Shown piece after piece: positions 1 to 11,535 of a stretch of 64,000 nucleotides of DNA. This DNA comes from Marchantia polymorpha subsp. ruderalis (lineage: Eukaryota; Streptophyta; Marchantiopsida; Marchantiales; Marchantiaceae). Below the pieces are notes generated by a model that searched no databases, was not told the DNA's origin, and was given only the letters and a program-made list of their open reading frames with translations. Both the position numbers and the translations under genes were made by a program. The stretch lies in NCBI GenBank assembly GCA_037833965.1, contig AP031356.1:5850501-5914500 (forward strand). Direction: 5' to 3'. Every line of letters begins with the position of its first letter. Within the stretch, counting starts at the first letter, position 1.

Positions 1-450
1 AATTTTACAAAAAATTCTTCAAAACTTGGTTGAGATTTTCTTTTCCATCTAATTTTCATTTATGAAACAAAATATCACACAAAGAACTCTCTAAATCTTG
101 CTTAAGTGTTTTTTTTATCTATCCATTGTACTACTTCAAATATTACAATCATGTTAATGACTATCTAAGTTACATTCAATAAGATTGATCTTGATAGATT
201 TGACAATTTTTTATTTCTTGTCAACATGACATTGACTTATTTAAAATTTCTTAAAGTTTCTTTATTCTTAGACTGAGGTAACAACATGTCATGAGGATCC
301 AGAACTTTAAAATATTTGCCATAAAAAAATAATTTAAATTTAATTAAACCAATAAAAATTCTACTAATTAGTCAAACCAATCAAATTGAACATGTAATCA
401 AAGCATTTTTTCAATATAAGTAGACTTTGCTATTAAACAAAATAAAATTG
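1..450 (+). repeat. Divergent, partial copy of unclassified repeat RepX
   Basis: This AT-rich stretch aligns by eye with the flanks of the chromovirus at 27.4 and 36.84 kb. Shared landmarks in the same order are a segment around 60-115 resembling 27597-27640, a 'GGTAACAACATGTCATG'-like segment near 276-292 resembling one near 36850, and 'AGTCAAACCAATCAAA' near 370-386 resembling one near 37005-37020. The left end lies outside the window. No coding sequence is visible. RepX is a working name; its class is unknown. Confidence 0.5.
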
Positions 451-1440
451 CTCATTCATGTTTCTAAATATATCATATTTCTTTGCCAAATATAATGTGA
501 TACTTAACTTATTCATAATTAAGCTAGCCATGATAAACTTTTTGCTTAATATTACAATCAATTTCGCACATAAAACCATAGATTTTACAAATTGATGATA
601 ATTTTCTCATAAGTTGAAAGACTAACAACAGAAACAGTTTCAAAAATTGGGAAAAATAAAATAATTTGTATGAAGAGTAAGTTAAATAGATTTGACATTA
701 TGAAATATTGAATATGTCAACTTCCTGCTTATGTAAAGATAAATCAAAGACAATCAGTTTATAAGTTTTATCAATATGTTGGCACCAAAACTTTTCACTA
801 TGATTGATAATTTGAACAATCTTAAGGAGTAATTTGTAGATATTTTATTATATATTTAAATTAGAAATATAAGTATGATGATTAATTTTTTTTACTAGAA
901 TATTTTAAATGGCAATTTTATCAAAAAAAATGTTCAACATGTTGTATAACTTCTTCAACTTACTCACACAAAAAATCTGAAGTCTTAAAAGGTATTTTAA
1001 AAATGTGAAGTAAAAGTTGAAATTTATATTGACAGGAAGTTTTTATTTCTACATAAACATTGTAGCAAAAGTTTATTTTCAAGAAATTTTGAAATTATTG
1101 CAAAAAGGAAAGATCAGTTGAAATCTTGCAATTAAACGTTTGAACCAAACCGTATTAGATTAAAAGATGCATAGCATGCTGAACTAGTTTGATCTACAAT
1201 GAGCATTGTAAATCAAACTAGCTTGTTTTCAGCTGAAATTTTTTACCTAAGTGTGTTATGTATACTTTTTCTTTTATTTTTTCACTTAATTGTAGACACT
1301 ATTTGAATAGTTTTACAAAAAATCATTTGACTACTATCTAATTGTATGATCATAGTCCGAATCAAGTCGGATACTATATCCAAGACAATATTCTTTTCTT
1401 CGATAAGTGAGTGATGTGAAGTGTTCTAAGGTAACCTTTC
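451..1440. other. AT-rich intergenic DNA, no gene seen
   Basis: Very AT-rich with frequent stops in all frames. I see no protein motif, RNA gene or clear repeat boundary. It may continue the decayed repeat to its left. Confidence 0.5.
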
Positions 1441-1445
1441 TAACC

Positions 1446-1493
1446 TGTAGGGTCATTGTTAATAGAGATGTTTCTTTCGATAAACCCACATCA
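1446..1493 (+). pseudogene. Short relic of copia polyprotein (integrase-RT linker)
   Basis: One frame reads C-R-V-I-V-N-R-D-V-S-F-D-K-P. It closely matches the segment of the copia polyprotein encoded at 59441-59484, which reads C-K-V-I-V-S-R-D-V-S-F-N-E-P. This motif lies after the integrase core in plant Ty1/copia elements, just before the linker to reverse transcriptase. Nothing convincing continues on either side, so it is a fragment at most. Chance similarity over 14 residues is unlikely but not excluded. Confidence 0.4.
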
Positions 1494-2569
1494 TGCAATC
1501 ACTTAGGGAAGTATATATTTTTCTAATGCAAGAGCGGTTGTTCGTTTTATTATGGAGTAATGGGTCGTGGATGTAAACTAATGTTTTCGCAAGCTTTTGT
1601 CACTATTCATCCGATGTTACTCATTGGAGTTGTATCTACCGGTAAGTGAAGCTCACATTGTGGAAAAATTTTGTTGTAGAGTTTAGTATGGACGAATATA
1701 ATATTGGTTTGCGAGCTAAACGATTATAAGTTCGGCATACTTACTTTCATCTTGATTCTGACAAGGGAAAGTGTTTTGAAGCGGCCTAGTCTATTCTTTG
1801 AACTGACCATCTTCACCATCAAAAACTTTCCTATCCCGATGGAAAGCTACAGAAGTAGAGGTGCGATGCGCACATGTCATGCTGCGGTGGAAAAACTCAT
1901 TAGGTATTGTCGATGCTCATGAGCCCCGTAAGTGGCACAAAAGGCGGTCACACACTTGGACTTATTCTCTCAGCGAACATTATCATATAGATCTAGGGTA
2001 CCATTTCAACGAAGTTGGCATATGGGATCCCTAAGTCGAAATAAACATTACTGCTGTCAGACAACTTTGTATCACGTGTGGAAGAATTATGTCACTACGT
2101 CTATACAGAACAATTGACGACTGATACTTTATGGGGTCAGATATCTTTAGGCCAATTCCCAACTACGATGAAACGACTTTACAGAAAAAAGGAACAATAG
2201 CCTTTGTCCAGCCGTACAGATCCTACAGCAGTAAATTTGCTATGCGCATTGCAAGTCATCAATTATTAGTTCTCTTGTCGCCCGGATGAATTTCAACTGT
2301 TGATTTGTTCTCCTTGATGTTCACAAATCTTTTGTATTTACCGTGGCACAGAGTTAGATTTGCGTTAAAGGTATGGCAGAAAATTGAACTGAATTGCACC
2401 GGGCTCCCGTCGTTCTCAGTGCCACATGCACAACCCTTCCAAAGTCATTGTGTGTGTTTGTGTGTATATGTGCCTGAATTCTCGAAGAAATTGCAACAAT
2501 AAACGTTTGAGCTTGTAAATGTGGATGACTTATCGAAGTGAATTCACCAGACATGAAGTGGGAGCACTG

Positions 2570-2641
2570 GAAACATCCAGACGTCCAATGTCACTTCTTT
2601 CCCGAAACATCCAGACGTCTCCGGAAAGAAGTGACATTGGA
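2570..2641. repeat. Perfect 19-bp inverted repeat (hairpin) with interleaved 16-bp direct repeat
   Basis: Arms 2584-2602 and 2623-2641 are exact reverse complements, leaving a 20-nt loop. A 16-bp direct repeat (2570-2585 and 2604-2619) overlaps the start of the left arm and fills most of the loop. A perfect 19-bp arm is far longer than expected by chance. It may be a foldback element scar or a small-RNA precursor. Confidence 0.85.
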
Positions 2642-3464
2642 ATCGAGTGCTGGAAAGGTACGCTCTTCCCTTGAATACGGCTCTAATGGTAAGCTGAATA
2701 ATAGAGAGCTAGGTCGTGGCTAGATGGGTTCATCCAGAGATTTGTTTGGCTTCAGTTTCGCTTGAGTCCGATCCCCGTGGAACAGAGTATAGCTAGAGCC
2801 GCTGTCGGTTCAGTAGACTATGGCTGAAAATACTTGGTTGTAGATCAAAAAAATTCTCTGACTGATTATTCGTCAATTTTTTAGCTGTGCATTGAATTGC
2901 GATCTGCATGCCCTTGATTCAGAATGGTAACGACCTGAAATTCATAACCAACAGTGTCTTCGTCCTTCTGCAATAAAATAAACAAAAACTTATCAAACAA
3001 TGGATTCCTTGCAAAATCTGTTCTATCTTGATACCATCAACGCTCGAACCCACGACCCACTCCAATCTTTCCGTAAATTTTAGAATCTTTCGCTTTCTAC
3101 ATGTGGATACAATTTCAGTTATAGTCGATGAAACTTTGGTCTGGACTCTTCGTTAAAAGAGCTGAACGAGCTCCGATGTCTTCACTACGGCTTCGTCAAA
3201 CTTGAAGAAACTTGAAATCTGTCAATGTCAGCGCAACATCCGTTCCACGAGTGGTTAAACAAGTAGCATCATGAAACATCGGATTCTCAAACTAGATATA
3301 TGAAGTCATAATAGACATTCTCTTCGTATAATTAGTGTGAGATAATTCTCCGAAATTCTATTGATTGGACATTCCCAACACTTGATCGAGCAAAAACACA
3401 TATTCTCTTCGGGCATCTCTTACAGCATTCGTCAAGATCTTAACACTCCAGTTGAGTGTTATTC

Positions 3465-3504
3465 GTCAAATTCACATTGTGCTGTTGTCACATGTGAATT
3501 TGAC
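3465..3504. repeat. Perfect 13-bp hairpin
   Basis: Arms 3465-3477 and 3492-3504 are exact reverse complements around a 14-nt loop. A second small hairpin with 8-bp arms lies just upstream (about 3440-3461). No terminator or RNA gene context is visible. Confidence 0.75.
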
Positions 3505-4560
3505 AGCGTCTTCTAAGTATAATCGTGCTCATCAATGAAGAAGATTAGTGAAGTAAACTTAGGAGTTTCTAAGCGAAAAGTTTGCAGAAAATATATACGC
3601 AGTCCCCTCCTGTTGTTTATGGGCGATAGGTGTAGGACTGGGTGTTATTTAAAAAAATAAAATACAAATAGTTAGTGGGAATTGCATATTTTTACTCACT
3701 AGAATTACCATTTACTCCCGAGGCCATTACAAACATCTTATAACTGCATATATATTTCTTTGCAATTGTCAAATTTGAAATGCTTAGCAATCTTTGGACT
3801 TGGTTCACAGTAGCTTATCCTTCGATCACCTTACCTTATCTTCGCAAATACAAAGATTTCTAAACCCGGCTAGGTGTTGAAAATTTCAGACAATACAAGA
3901 TCTGGTTAGTACCATTGCACTTCTAGACGTTTCTGTTAAATGCAAACCTCAACAACGACGACAAGGGTGCGTTCTCCCTATGTGCTGCACTTAAGAAGAA
4001 TGGACTGTAGTCTAAAGTTTTTGGGTTATATCGATTTGAAGACATTGTATACGGAACTTATCTGGCCTACTGGTTCCACCGAGCCCATGTAGGTTTGTCG
4101 TCTCAGCTACAGAAACCCTTGCGTCATGCCTTTACATGCCGTATGATTCATTAACAATTTTTTTGCAACAGTAAGAAGAGAAGCTGCTTCAACCTCCACT
4201 CCGGGGAGAACTCAATCTTTTCTAGATCGCGATCAGATATGTTTCGAAGGTCCCGTATCATCCACAATCTTTCAAACAGCTCGCAGCTGAATCGATGCAA
4301 TGAAATTTAAGGGAGTGCACTCCCCAACAGAATAAAAACAGGGAGTAAGAACGTCATGGCAGGAACAAGAACAATGTCTTTGTCATAGGAGAGAAGAATA
4401 ATCAATACGTTTATATTTTCAGCATCTGCCTTGTTGTTTCTACATTCACTTTCACTAGATAATGTAATTTCTCATTGGGCTCTTCTGAACCGGCTTCGGC
4501 CATGATGCAAGTGCAGATGGCCAGGACCGTGTAATGTGGATCTTTTCACGAGATGTTTTT

Positions 4561-5336
4561 TTAATATATATATATATAAAAGATTTTTTGGGTTTTGTAT
4601 TACCAACTCCATCATTCCAATATTAGAATGCGATGCCTGTAGAATTCTTATGTGTTGATATAACCTGTTGCATATTTGGAATGAATTTCAGAAGGTAAAA
4701 TAATCAAATAAGGATTGTTTTACGAGCCATTAAGCATGTGATTATTATTATGAATATTATATATTTATTTATTTTGAGATAAAGTTAAAATGTCTTGAGA
4801 AAAAATATATATTTAAATTTATCATTTTTGAATGTTTTATATAGAGTGGTGAAATATAATGAATCTTTACTTTATATATGATACAAAAATGAATTTTTTG
4901 GCAATACTCAATATCCATTATTATTTCTATTTTTCACGCTCGTTTTGAAGTAAGATGTTATGAACATGCCATCAAAGTAATGTGCAAGAATCACCGGTTA
5001 TTTAACTTTGATAACAACTTTTGAAACATGTCCATTTCAAGTTTCCATCGATTTATGGTATCAACTTACATCAACTATTACTCACACAATCAAAATTTTC
5101 CGAATCTAGGGTAGAGTACAAATGCTAAGAGCACAGTTTTAGACTGAATGTAAATGATTTTCTAACTTAAGTAATATATATGAAATGAATCATTTTTTTA
5201 ACTTATTTTCCTTAAGTTCATATAATTCTAAAAAATTGGTTCATATCTATATAGATATATTTATACTCTAAAGCCGCATGTTTCCCGTTTGGTTTGATTT
5301 ATTCCTTGACGCAATATCCCCATATCTTTTTGTTAC
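4561..5336. other. AT-rich intergenic DNA, no gene seen
   Basis: An abrupt switch to very AT-rich sequence that begins with a short TA microsatellite near 4565-4580. No open frame or motif is supported. Confidence 0.5.
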
Positions 5337-5358
5337 TTCAAAGTGCATGCACTTTGAA
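5337..5358. repeat. Perfect 22-bp palindrome centred on TGCATGCA-type core
   Basis: The 22 bases are their own exact reverse complement with no spacer. The centre contains CATGCA, the core of the plant RY element bound by B3-domain factors. No gene starts nearby that it could clearly regulate, so a regulatory role is only a possibility. Confidence 0.8.
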
Positions 5359-7285
5359 AATGGAGCATTTAAAATATCATGATTTTGTCAGTAAGATATC
5401 TTCTGTCACAAATGCATAGAAAGTCTCATGGGGAAAAATTGTCGGGAAATCTACTCTCCGTGGGGAAGACTAAGATCGGAAGTCCTCGAAAATGGCGTCC
5501 ACAGACAATCAATGAGCTCAGAATCTCCCATTCCTGCGAAGCCGCGTAAGAATCAAGAAAAACGAAGAGCTTTGATCTCGAATTCTCGATCATTTCGTCC
5601 GAGATACAGACTCAATATTGGCAAAGTAGTTCCCTAGAAAGCGTACAACAAGAACATAAGACATCGCACCCAAGTGATACATTGTCTCACTTTCAAGAGT
5701 GGGACATTCTCCCACTTTCTCCGCCGTTAGGAGTGGGGCGATGTGATAAAATCCACCGACTAAAATATGAATTTGTTTGGCAACGGGAGCCGTCAAACAG
5801 GAAACGAAGAGGATTCAACTCGATGCTCGTTTGACTTTGAGGAAGATTGACGTGAAGATCACTCCAGCGCCTCTCGTTGATATCTGTGACTAGCACTTTG
5901 TGATGCTTTGGGGGGCTAGCCCCATCTCTCTCCTTTGGTTTCGTCCATGTACGTACGGTGTGATGGGATCTTCCCATCCTTTTGGCTCTAGATTTCTCGC
6001 TGAGTGCCACGGAATAACCGGAAAGTGCTGTTCGGAAGACTTTTGGAGCTCCGTGGTTTCCTTGCAGGCGGCACCGAATAGAGTACGCCTGGCCATCTCA
6101 CGTGTCATCCATCACACATGCATTGTGCGGCATTCCAATGCGATTCTTACTCAGGCTGTCGAGATTGTGATCTCGGTGGTCCGGTCACGTCGACGAAACT
6201 TTCCTCGCGTGCCTTATATTCCCAGATCTCTCGGGACGAAAATGGAGAGTTCTCTGATTCTTCATGAAAGAAAGAGACACTTTTAGACCACGGAGAAGGC
6301 CTTCTTTCTGCTTCACAAGTCTATAATCTATGCCGATGGGGTGCCCGGGTGACGCAAGAGGAAAGGGTTGTTGACCCACAAGAGTCCTCATGTCCCATCG
6401 TATCACAGCAGGCTGCCCCACCTGCGCCTTTCAATCATTACAATTGCTTAACAAGCCTGCACGGTCCCCATTTCCACCTTTATAGTCTAATCTACAAACC
6501 CCGATGACTGAATGTGGATGTCCTGTAGATCTAAAGCCGGGCTCTCGCTGTTGTTTCCTAGGCCTGGTAACGATCGAAACTCTGGCAGATGCGACTGGTA
6601 TTCTGGGAGAGTGCAGACATTTATAAATGAGAGTGCAGCCATTCCTCTTGTGGCTCACAATATCTATCACAACCGAAGGGCTCATCGATAATCTTCTATC
6701 TATCTGGGATTGGGGTTGCATTTGTTTGTGCCGATCGAGAAGTCCGAGCTTGCTTTACAATGGTCTTACCGGGGCTGGATTGAGGCACTACATGAGGTCA
6801 GCTAGCCAGAGGCTGGCATGTCAGGAGTAGATTGGGGGAAAGTGATTGTACGAGTCGTGCTCTCGAAGGCAGTGCATGTTGGCAAATGGGATGTGTACGA
6901 TGTTTTCACTCGTTAGTTGAAGTAAAGCAAGGCCAGGCATGCATTGCTGACACTCTCAAGCCGTTTCTTTCTCTTGGAAAGACATATTTCGGTTTGTATA
7001 TAATGCGAGCACTTCTTTTGAATGGAAAGTACAACATTAGTGGATTCTCGAGTTGACTTGGTGCCGAGATGAAAAGTGTCCAAGAACAAGTACGGACATT
7101 TGAACTTTATATAAAATATTTACATGATATAACCCATTGTATCTTTGGGATTTATATACTATATGGTTATCAATATTATTTTTGAATATAAATTTAATTA
7201 AAATTTTTTTATTATAATTAAAAATTCAAAGAAAGTAAAAATTCTAATAATGATATTTTGTGAAAAAGATTTGAATGATCAATGA
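5359..7285. other. Moderate-GC block (to about 7080) then AT-rich DNA; no supported gene
   Basis: Several open frames of 60-130 codons overlap each other on both strands between 5.4 and 7.06 kb. None shows a known domain and none stands out as the real one. A segment at 5937-5985 resembles 47147-47192. After about 7080 the sequence is very AT-rich. Confidence 0.4.
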
Positions 7286-7376
7286 CAGTTGGAGTTTCTT
7301 GGAAACATGAAACATAATATTATTATAAAATATTTTAAATTTGATTATTTCACATGTTCCAAGAAATCTCCACCTG
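7286..7376. repeat. Imperfect foldback of about 28-bp arms
   Basis: The left arm (about 7286-7313) and right arm (about 7347-7376) are imperfect reverse complements sharing a TTTCTTGGAA block, separated by about 33 AT-rich bases. The size fits a small foldback or MITE-like unit or a hairpin RNA. No target-site duplication was identified. Confidence 0.5.
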
Positions 7377-7674
7377 CTATTAATATTCAAATATTATTGT
7401 AAAAAAATTTCCACCTGCAAAAACATTTAGAATATATTAAAATTTATTTGAAAAATAAAATTTTAAAACTTAAAAAAATTGATATAATAATTTTTTGAAC
7501 ACAATCATTAATAAATGTTATTTTTTTAATTAACAAAAAATTTCTAATCATTTTATTTCAATTAAAAATATAACAAATAATCATAATTTTGAAACTCTCC
7601 GGCCAAATCCAATCATCATCAAATGTAAACCCTAGACAAGAAAACATGAGAAACAAAGATAGCATCTATATGGT

Positions 7675-7830
7675 GAAATGAAAAATCCGACAGGGAAAAA
7701 TGAATCTTGCTGAAATGAAAGATCCTACAGGGAAAAATGAAAAAATGAATCTTGCTGAAAGGAAAAATCCTACAGGGAAAGATGAATCTTGCTGAAATGA
7801 AAGATCCGACGGGGAAAAATGAATCTGCTG
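7675..7830. repeat. Minisatellite, about 37-bp unit, four copies
   Basis: Four consecutive units share the pattern GAAATGAAAGATCC, then ACAGGGAAAAATGAATC, then TTGCT. The second unit is longer by a short internal duplication and the last is slightly truncated. No coding role is visible. Confidence 0.8.
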
Positions 7831-8687
7831 TTCTAATATAAACGAGAATCAGAATCTTCTACCTTTACCAGAAGATGTTAACATGTTTAGTGAGACAGAC
7901 TTCAAGTTCCCAATAAGGAGTCCACTGTTTTGACATTATCTGAGATTGACATATATGCACGTGTTTTCCATGATACGTAACGTAACTGCATGACTCTGGA
8001 ACAAGCTTCGGGACCGTACAAAAATCAGCACACAGAATCGAAAAACGTATTAAGCGTGGTCGATTACGAGTAAGTGATCCACGTGCGAGATCATACCTGA
8101 GGCTTGAGTACAGGCATGAGTACAAGGATGCGGCTGTCGACTGCTGGTCCGACTAGCTATCAGTGCCACTGACACACGAGACGATACATGCTGCAGAGTT
8201 TGCTGTTTTGGTACTTGCAGCTTAAATGCCTCATCGTGGACCGGAGAGAGTTGATGTCGCGAATGTAAGCACTGTGGAGTGCTCGAATGATTCACAGAAG
8301 TCTTCTGCTTCGTGAGTGAGGTCTGTACGACAGATTTCTATGCTGGTTTCTATTTCCCATCTATCTGTGGCTTCCTTATATAGGGTCCACGAGTTTGACG
8401 ATGGTCCATACTATTTCGTTTGACTTTTGCTTCAAGTCTGTACCTGAAACTCCATGCCGGAAACTTACGTGTCATTATAACATTTCTCACATGTCTGGTT
8501 TTGACACCAGAGCTAGTCATCTTCCTCCTAGTGTTTAAGATTCTTCTCAAGCTGGCTGTTTTCTAGATCCTTGGCCCAAGCGAGCACGGCTCTTCATCCT
8601 CACTTCCAGATATGACCTACAGTTTAGCTTAGCTCATGAAATTGCTCACCTGTTATTCGTATACTCGATCCATGAGTCTCTAAAAGC

Positions 8688-8728
8688 ATAACCCTGATAA
8701 GCAGACATCGTCAGCTTATCAGGGTTAT
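8688..8728. repeat. Perfect 15-bp hairpin, 11-nt loop
   Basis: Arms 8688-8702 and 8714-8728 are exact reverse complements. The stem is GC-balanced and stable. It is not followed by a T-run, so it is not a Pol III or bacterial-type terminator. It may be a foldback scar or part of a structured RNA. Confidence 0.8.
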
Positions 8729-9846
8729 ACGATCATGGCTTGTATGAGAGGCCAGTTTGATGAATTTTAGGTGGTTAGGTAGGCGTGGGAATCTGGTATG
8801 CCTCTATGGGAGTAATTATTTTGGAGACCGAGGGAGAATTTGAAGATGAATATATATGGCTCCGATCTGCAGAGATGTCCAGCAATCCAACTAGGACCGA
8901 TAAACTTGAGTCCACTAGTTTTTACATGTCCAGCAGCCCCTTATAAATATCTCCTTTGCATATGGGTGCATCTAGATGGACCACTGGAAAAAATCTGTTC
9001 AACACAATTTCTACAAAGAGAACTTACGACGTATCATCAAAGAACAACGTTTTGTTTAAAGTTCGATTTCATATCAACATATCTTCCCCCAACTGCATTG
9101 ACTGCAGAATGATGTCAAGTTGAGTCATGGATCTGAAGAACTAAAATTGTGGAGCGAGTAAGTCCGGCTTACTCTTCTGATTTCATCTGCGCAACTTCCA
9201 CATGCTATAATACTGTAGATCATGGGCAAGGTGCTCCAGTCTTTGTACTCCAGTTCCAAGCAGGTTGCCTAGCACCAACACATTGACGCATATCTGCTGT
9301 AGATCTGTCATAATCTACTCTAGAATCTAGCTAGAATGAATCTAGCCACCTGTGCCACTTCACAATATTGCAAATAATGCATGCCCTACCAGTTGATTGA
9401 TTCACATCGCTCGTAATGACCCGATCGGATTCTTCAATCTGGCAATAGTCTGAGACTTGATCGGATTCCTTCTGTGGACCTTTTTAGAGTCCGTGCCTAG
9501 CACAAGGCATCCGGGTCTTCTAAAAAGAAGGTTCTGCTGGTGAATAACAATCAGCATTTGGTCTACAGAATTCTACCTTGGCAAACTGTGTGATCAACAA
9601 CCTACAACAAGACGAAAGCATGCGAGTTTCGAAAAGTGTTCGGCTCAGAAAGAAACTATGCACGCACAGAGTCAAAACTTGTTCAGAGCTTTATCTACTG
9701 ACTTTTTCCTTGTAGCTCAACCTGTAGGGATTCGTGGCTCAATTTGTCACCTATTGAATACCATTTTGGATTTTTGACAAGTACGTTGAAAGCCAAAACT
9801 GTAAAAATTAAGCTAGGTTCATAAGCGTTTTTGTCAAAGCAAACCG

Positions 9847-9874
9847 AATCTCGTTGGTAAATTCCAACGAGATT
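9847..9874. repeat. Perfect 11-bp hairpin, 6-nt loop
   Basis: Arms 9847-9857 and 9864-9874 are exact reverse complements around a tight AT loop. No function is apparent. Confidence 0.7.
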
Positions 9875-11297
9875 GGAATGAGGTTGTTTTCAAGTATTAA
9901 TAACTTCATGGATTGTAATGGCTATTTTATGAAGTTTGGCTGTGTTGGCAACTCGAGATTACAAACAGTGCCATTGGTTTGTGGTAAAATGTGTACAGCT
10001 GTTTACGTCCGATCCAACAACGCAGAGGACACCCGTTCGGGTCTCACTGAAGTCTCATCCTACATCTGTTGCAGGCTAAATTTTCAAGACAGACCTTCGG
10101 ATCTAAAGCCACTCCCACTCTGGGAATTATGCCCCTCATGACATTCATGTATCAACAACCCTTCACAGAGCTTGCAAGCGCTGAGTGTTAAAGATTCTTT
10201 GAGTCCAAGTGCCTAGTAATTGAGACTGAACCTTTGCAATACCGAGTAGAGGCATTTCTGAGCTTCTACATATATAGTGTACATGGATAATATATTCCAG
10301 ACATTTTCAATTTGGGATGAAAACAATGCTGCTGCAGTGCAATACAGTACGCAAGTCCAAAAGAACGTACCCAAAACGATGTGGACTGTCAGAGAGCACA
10401 CATCACGATATTTCACGTGCAGTTGTTGCAGCTGTATGACGAAGCTGGTGGTGATATTGTGAAGACGAGTTGCCTCCTTACACTTCAAAACCCTCACTTC
10501 ACGCAGCTCATCTATCGGGAGAACTTCCTCACTTTGCATGGCGTGCGCATGCAACAAAAAACTTTTCAGCACGAGATTTTCGACAAACAGTCGCGATGAC
10601 AAACGTAAGAAATTTCTTGTTGGACAGTGGCATTGGGTGCACATGTTTCCCACCATTACCCTTTGAACACGTGCCCAGATTCTAAATCTCCTCTCCAAAT
10701 GGGCCCACTCGAGATCACATCTGGATTCTAATGTTTAACTGCTAACTGAAAAATCATATTGTATTATTCACTTATGGTTAAAAGAGCAAGATGAACGAAG
10801 CGCTTCCAAGCTCGTAGACCCTTTCAATCACTGGTGGTCTGCTCCTCATTACCCTGTAGAACTTCCGTATGGGGATCCGCGCATTGTCGTAGAGATGGGT
10901 CTGAGAAGTAGCTACATTTTTGGCAGACATTCCTTAGCGCATGCTACCCTAAACTCTGTGTCTAACATCCAGTCCAAAAAGGTAATTTCGAGCACAAAAC
11001 AGATAATCGCTTTATCCGACTGCTCTGAAGTCATTAGAGATTACCTTCTGCTACCGTGGAGCGTGGAACATTTAGTGGACCAGGTTCCTATATATATATG
11101 CATCAGCTCCAGCAGGAGAGCTATCCTGTTGAGGCCGTGAGACTGTCCGGATGAAGTGTCTAAGGATTTTATTTTGCAAACTTGACCAATTAAATAAAGT
11201 CACACAGCGTTCAAATCACCATTGAAAATATCTCTCATACACACCTTATCTCCATCGGCCTTGTGTATAATGTTCACTTCTGCATACTCACAGCGAG

Positions 11298-11535
11298 CAT
11301 ACGATTCTTCTAAATATTACTGGTCCGATTCCGAGTACTGTGTGGATCCAGACTTCAAGTCTGGAGACCAGCCGATCATACGCTGGTTATAATATCTAGG
11401 TCTGTGCTTTGATGATCATACGTTTCTTCTATATACTACTAATACGAATTCGAGTACTATGTGGATCCAGACTTCAAGTCTGGAGAACAGTCGATCTTTA
11501 CGCTGGTTAGAATATCTAGGTCTGTGCTATGATAA
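11298..11535. repeat. Tandem duplication, 119-bp unit, two copies
   Basis: Units 11298-11416 and 11417-11535 align along their full length with scattered substitutions. Each carries a short inverted repeat (arms CCAGACTT and AAGTCTGG around one base) at 11348-11364 and 11467-11483. The conservation of this hairpin between the copies is the only notable detail. Confidence 0.85.

Larger units (their letters stand above)
1500..4560. other. Moderate-GC block without supported genes
   Basis: Base composition is clearly less AT-rich than both neighbours, yet every open frame is short and none has a recognisable domain. Two strong hairpins lie inside (2584-2641 and 3465-3504). The block could be a decayed element, a non-coding transcript or gene remains; the sequence does not decide. 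Confidence 0.45.
7836..11297. other. Moderate-GC non-coding block
   Basis: About 3.5 kb without a recognisable protein, tRNA or rRNA. Overlapping open frames near 10.2-10.7 kb run on both strands and look like chance. It contains two compact hairpins (8688-8728, 9847-9874). Confidence 0.4.

Noticed and set aside
10213-10698. 161-codon open frame on the minus strand, with three overlapping plus-strand frames
   Set aside because: All four frames are open at once, none has a motif; typical of chance in a stop-poor patch.
10895-11140. Possible copia RNase H relic (SKK...IALS and PIYI...AILL pattern)
   Set aside because: The spacing resembles copia RNase H but the key Asp and Glu motifs are not readable and extra residues are needed to align it. 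Too weak to list as a feature.
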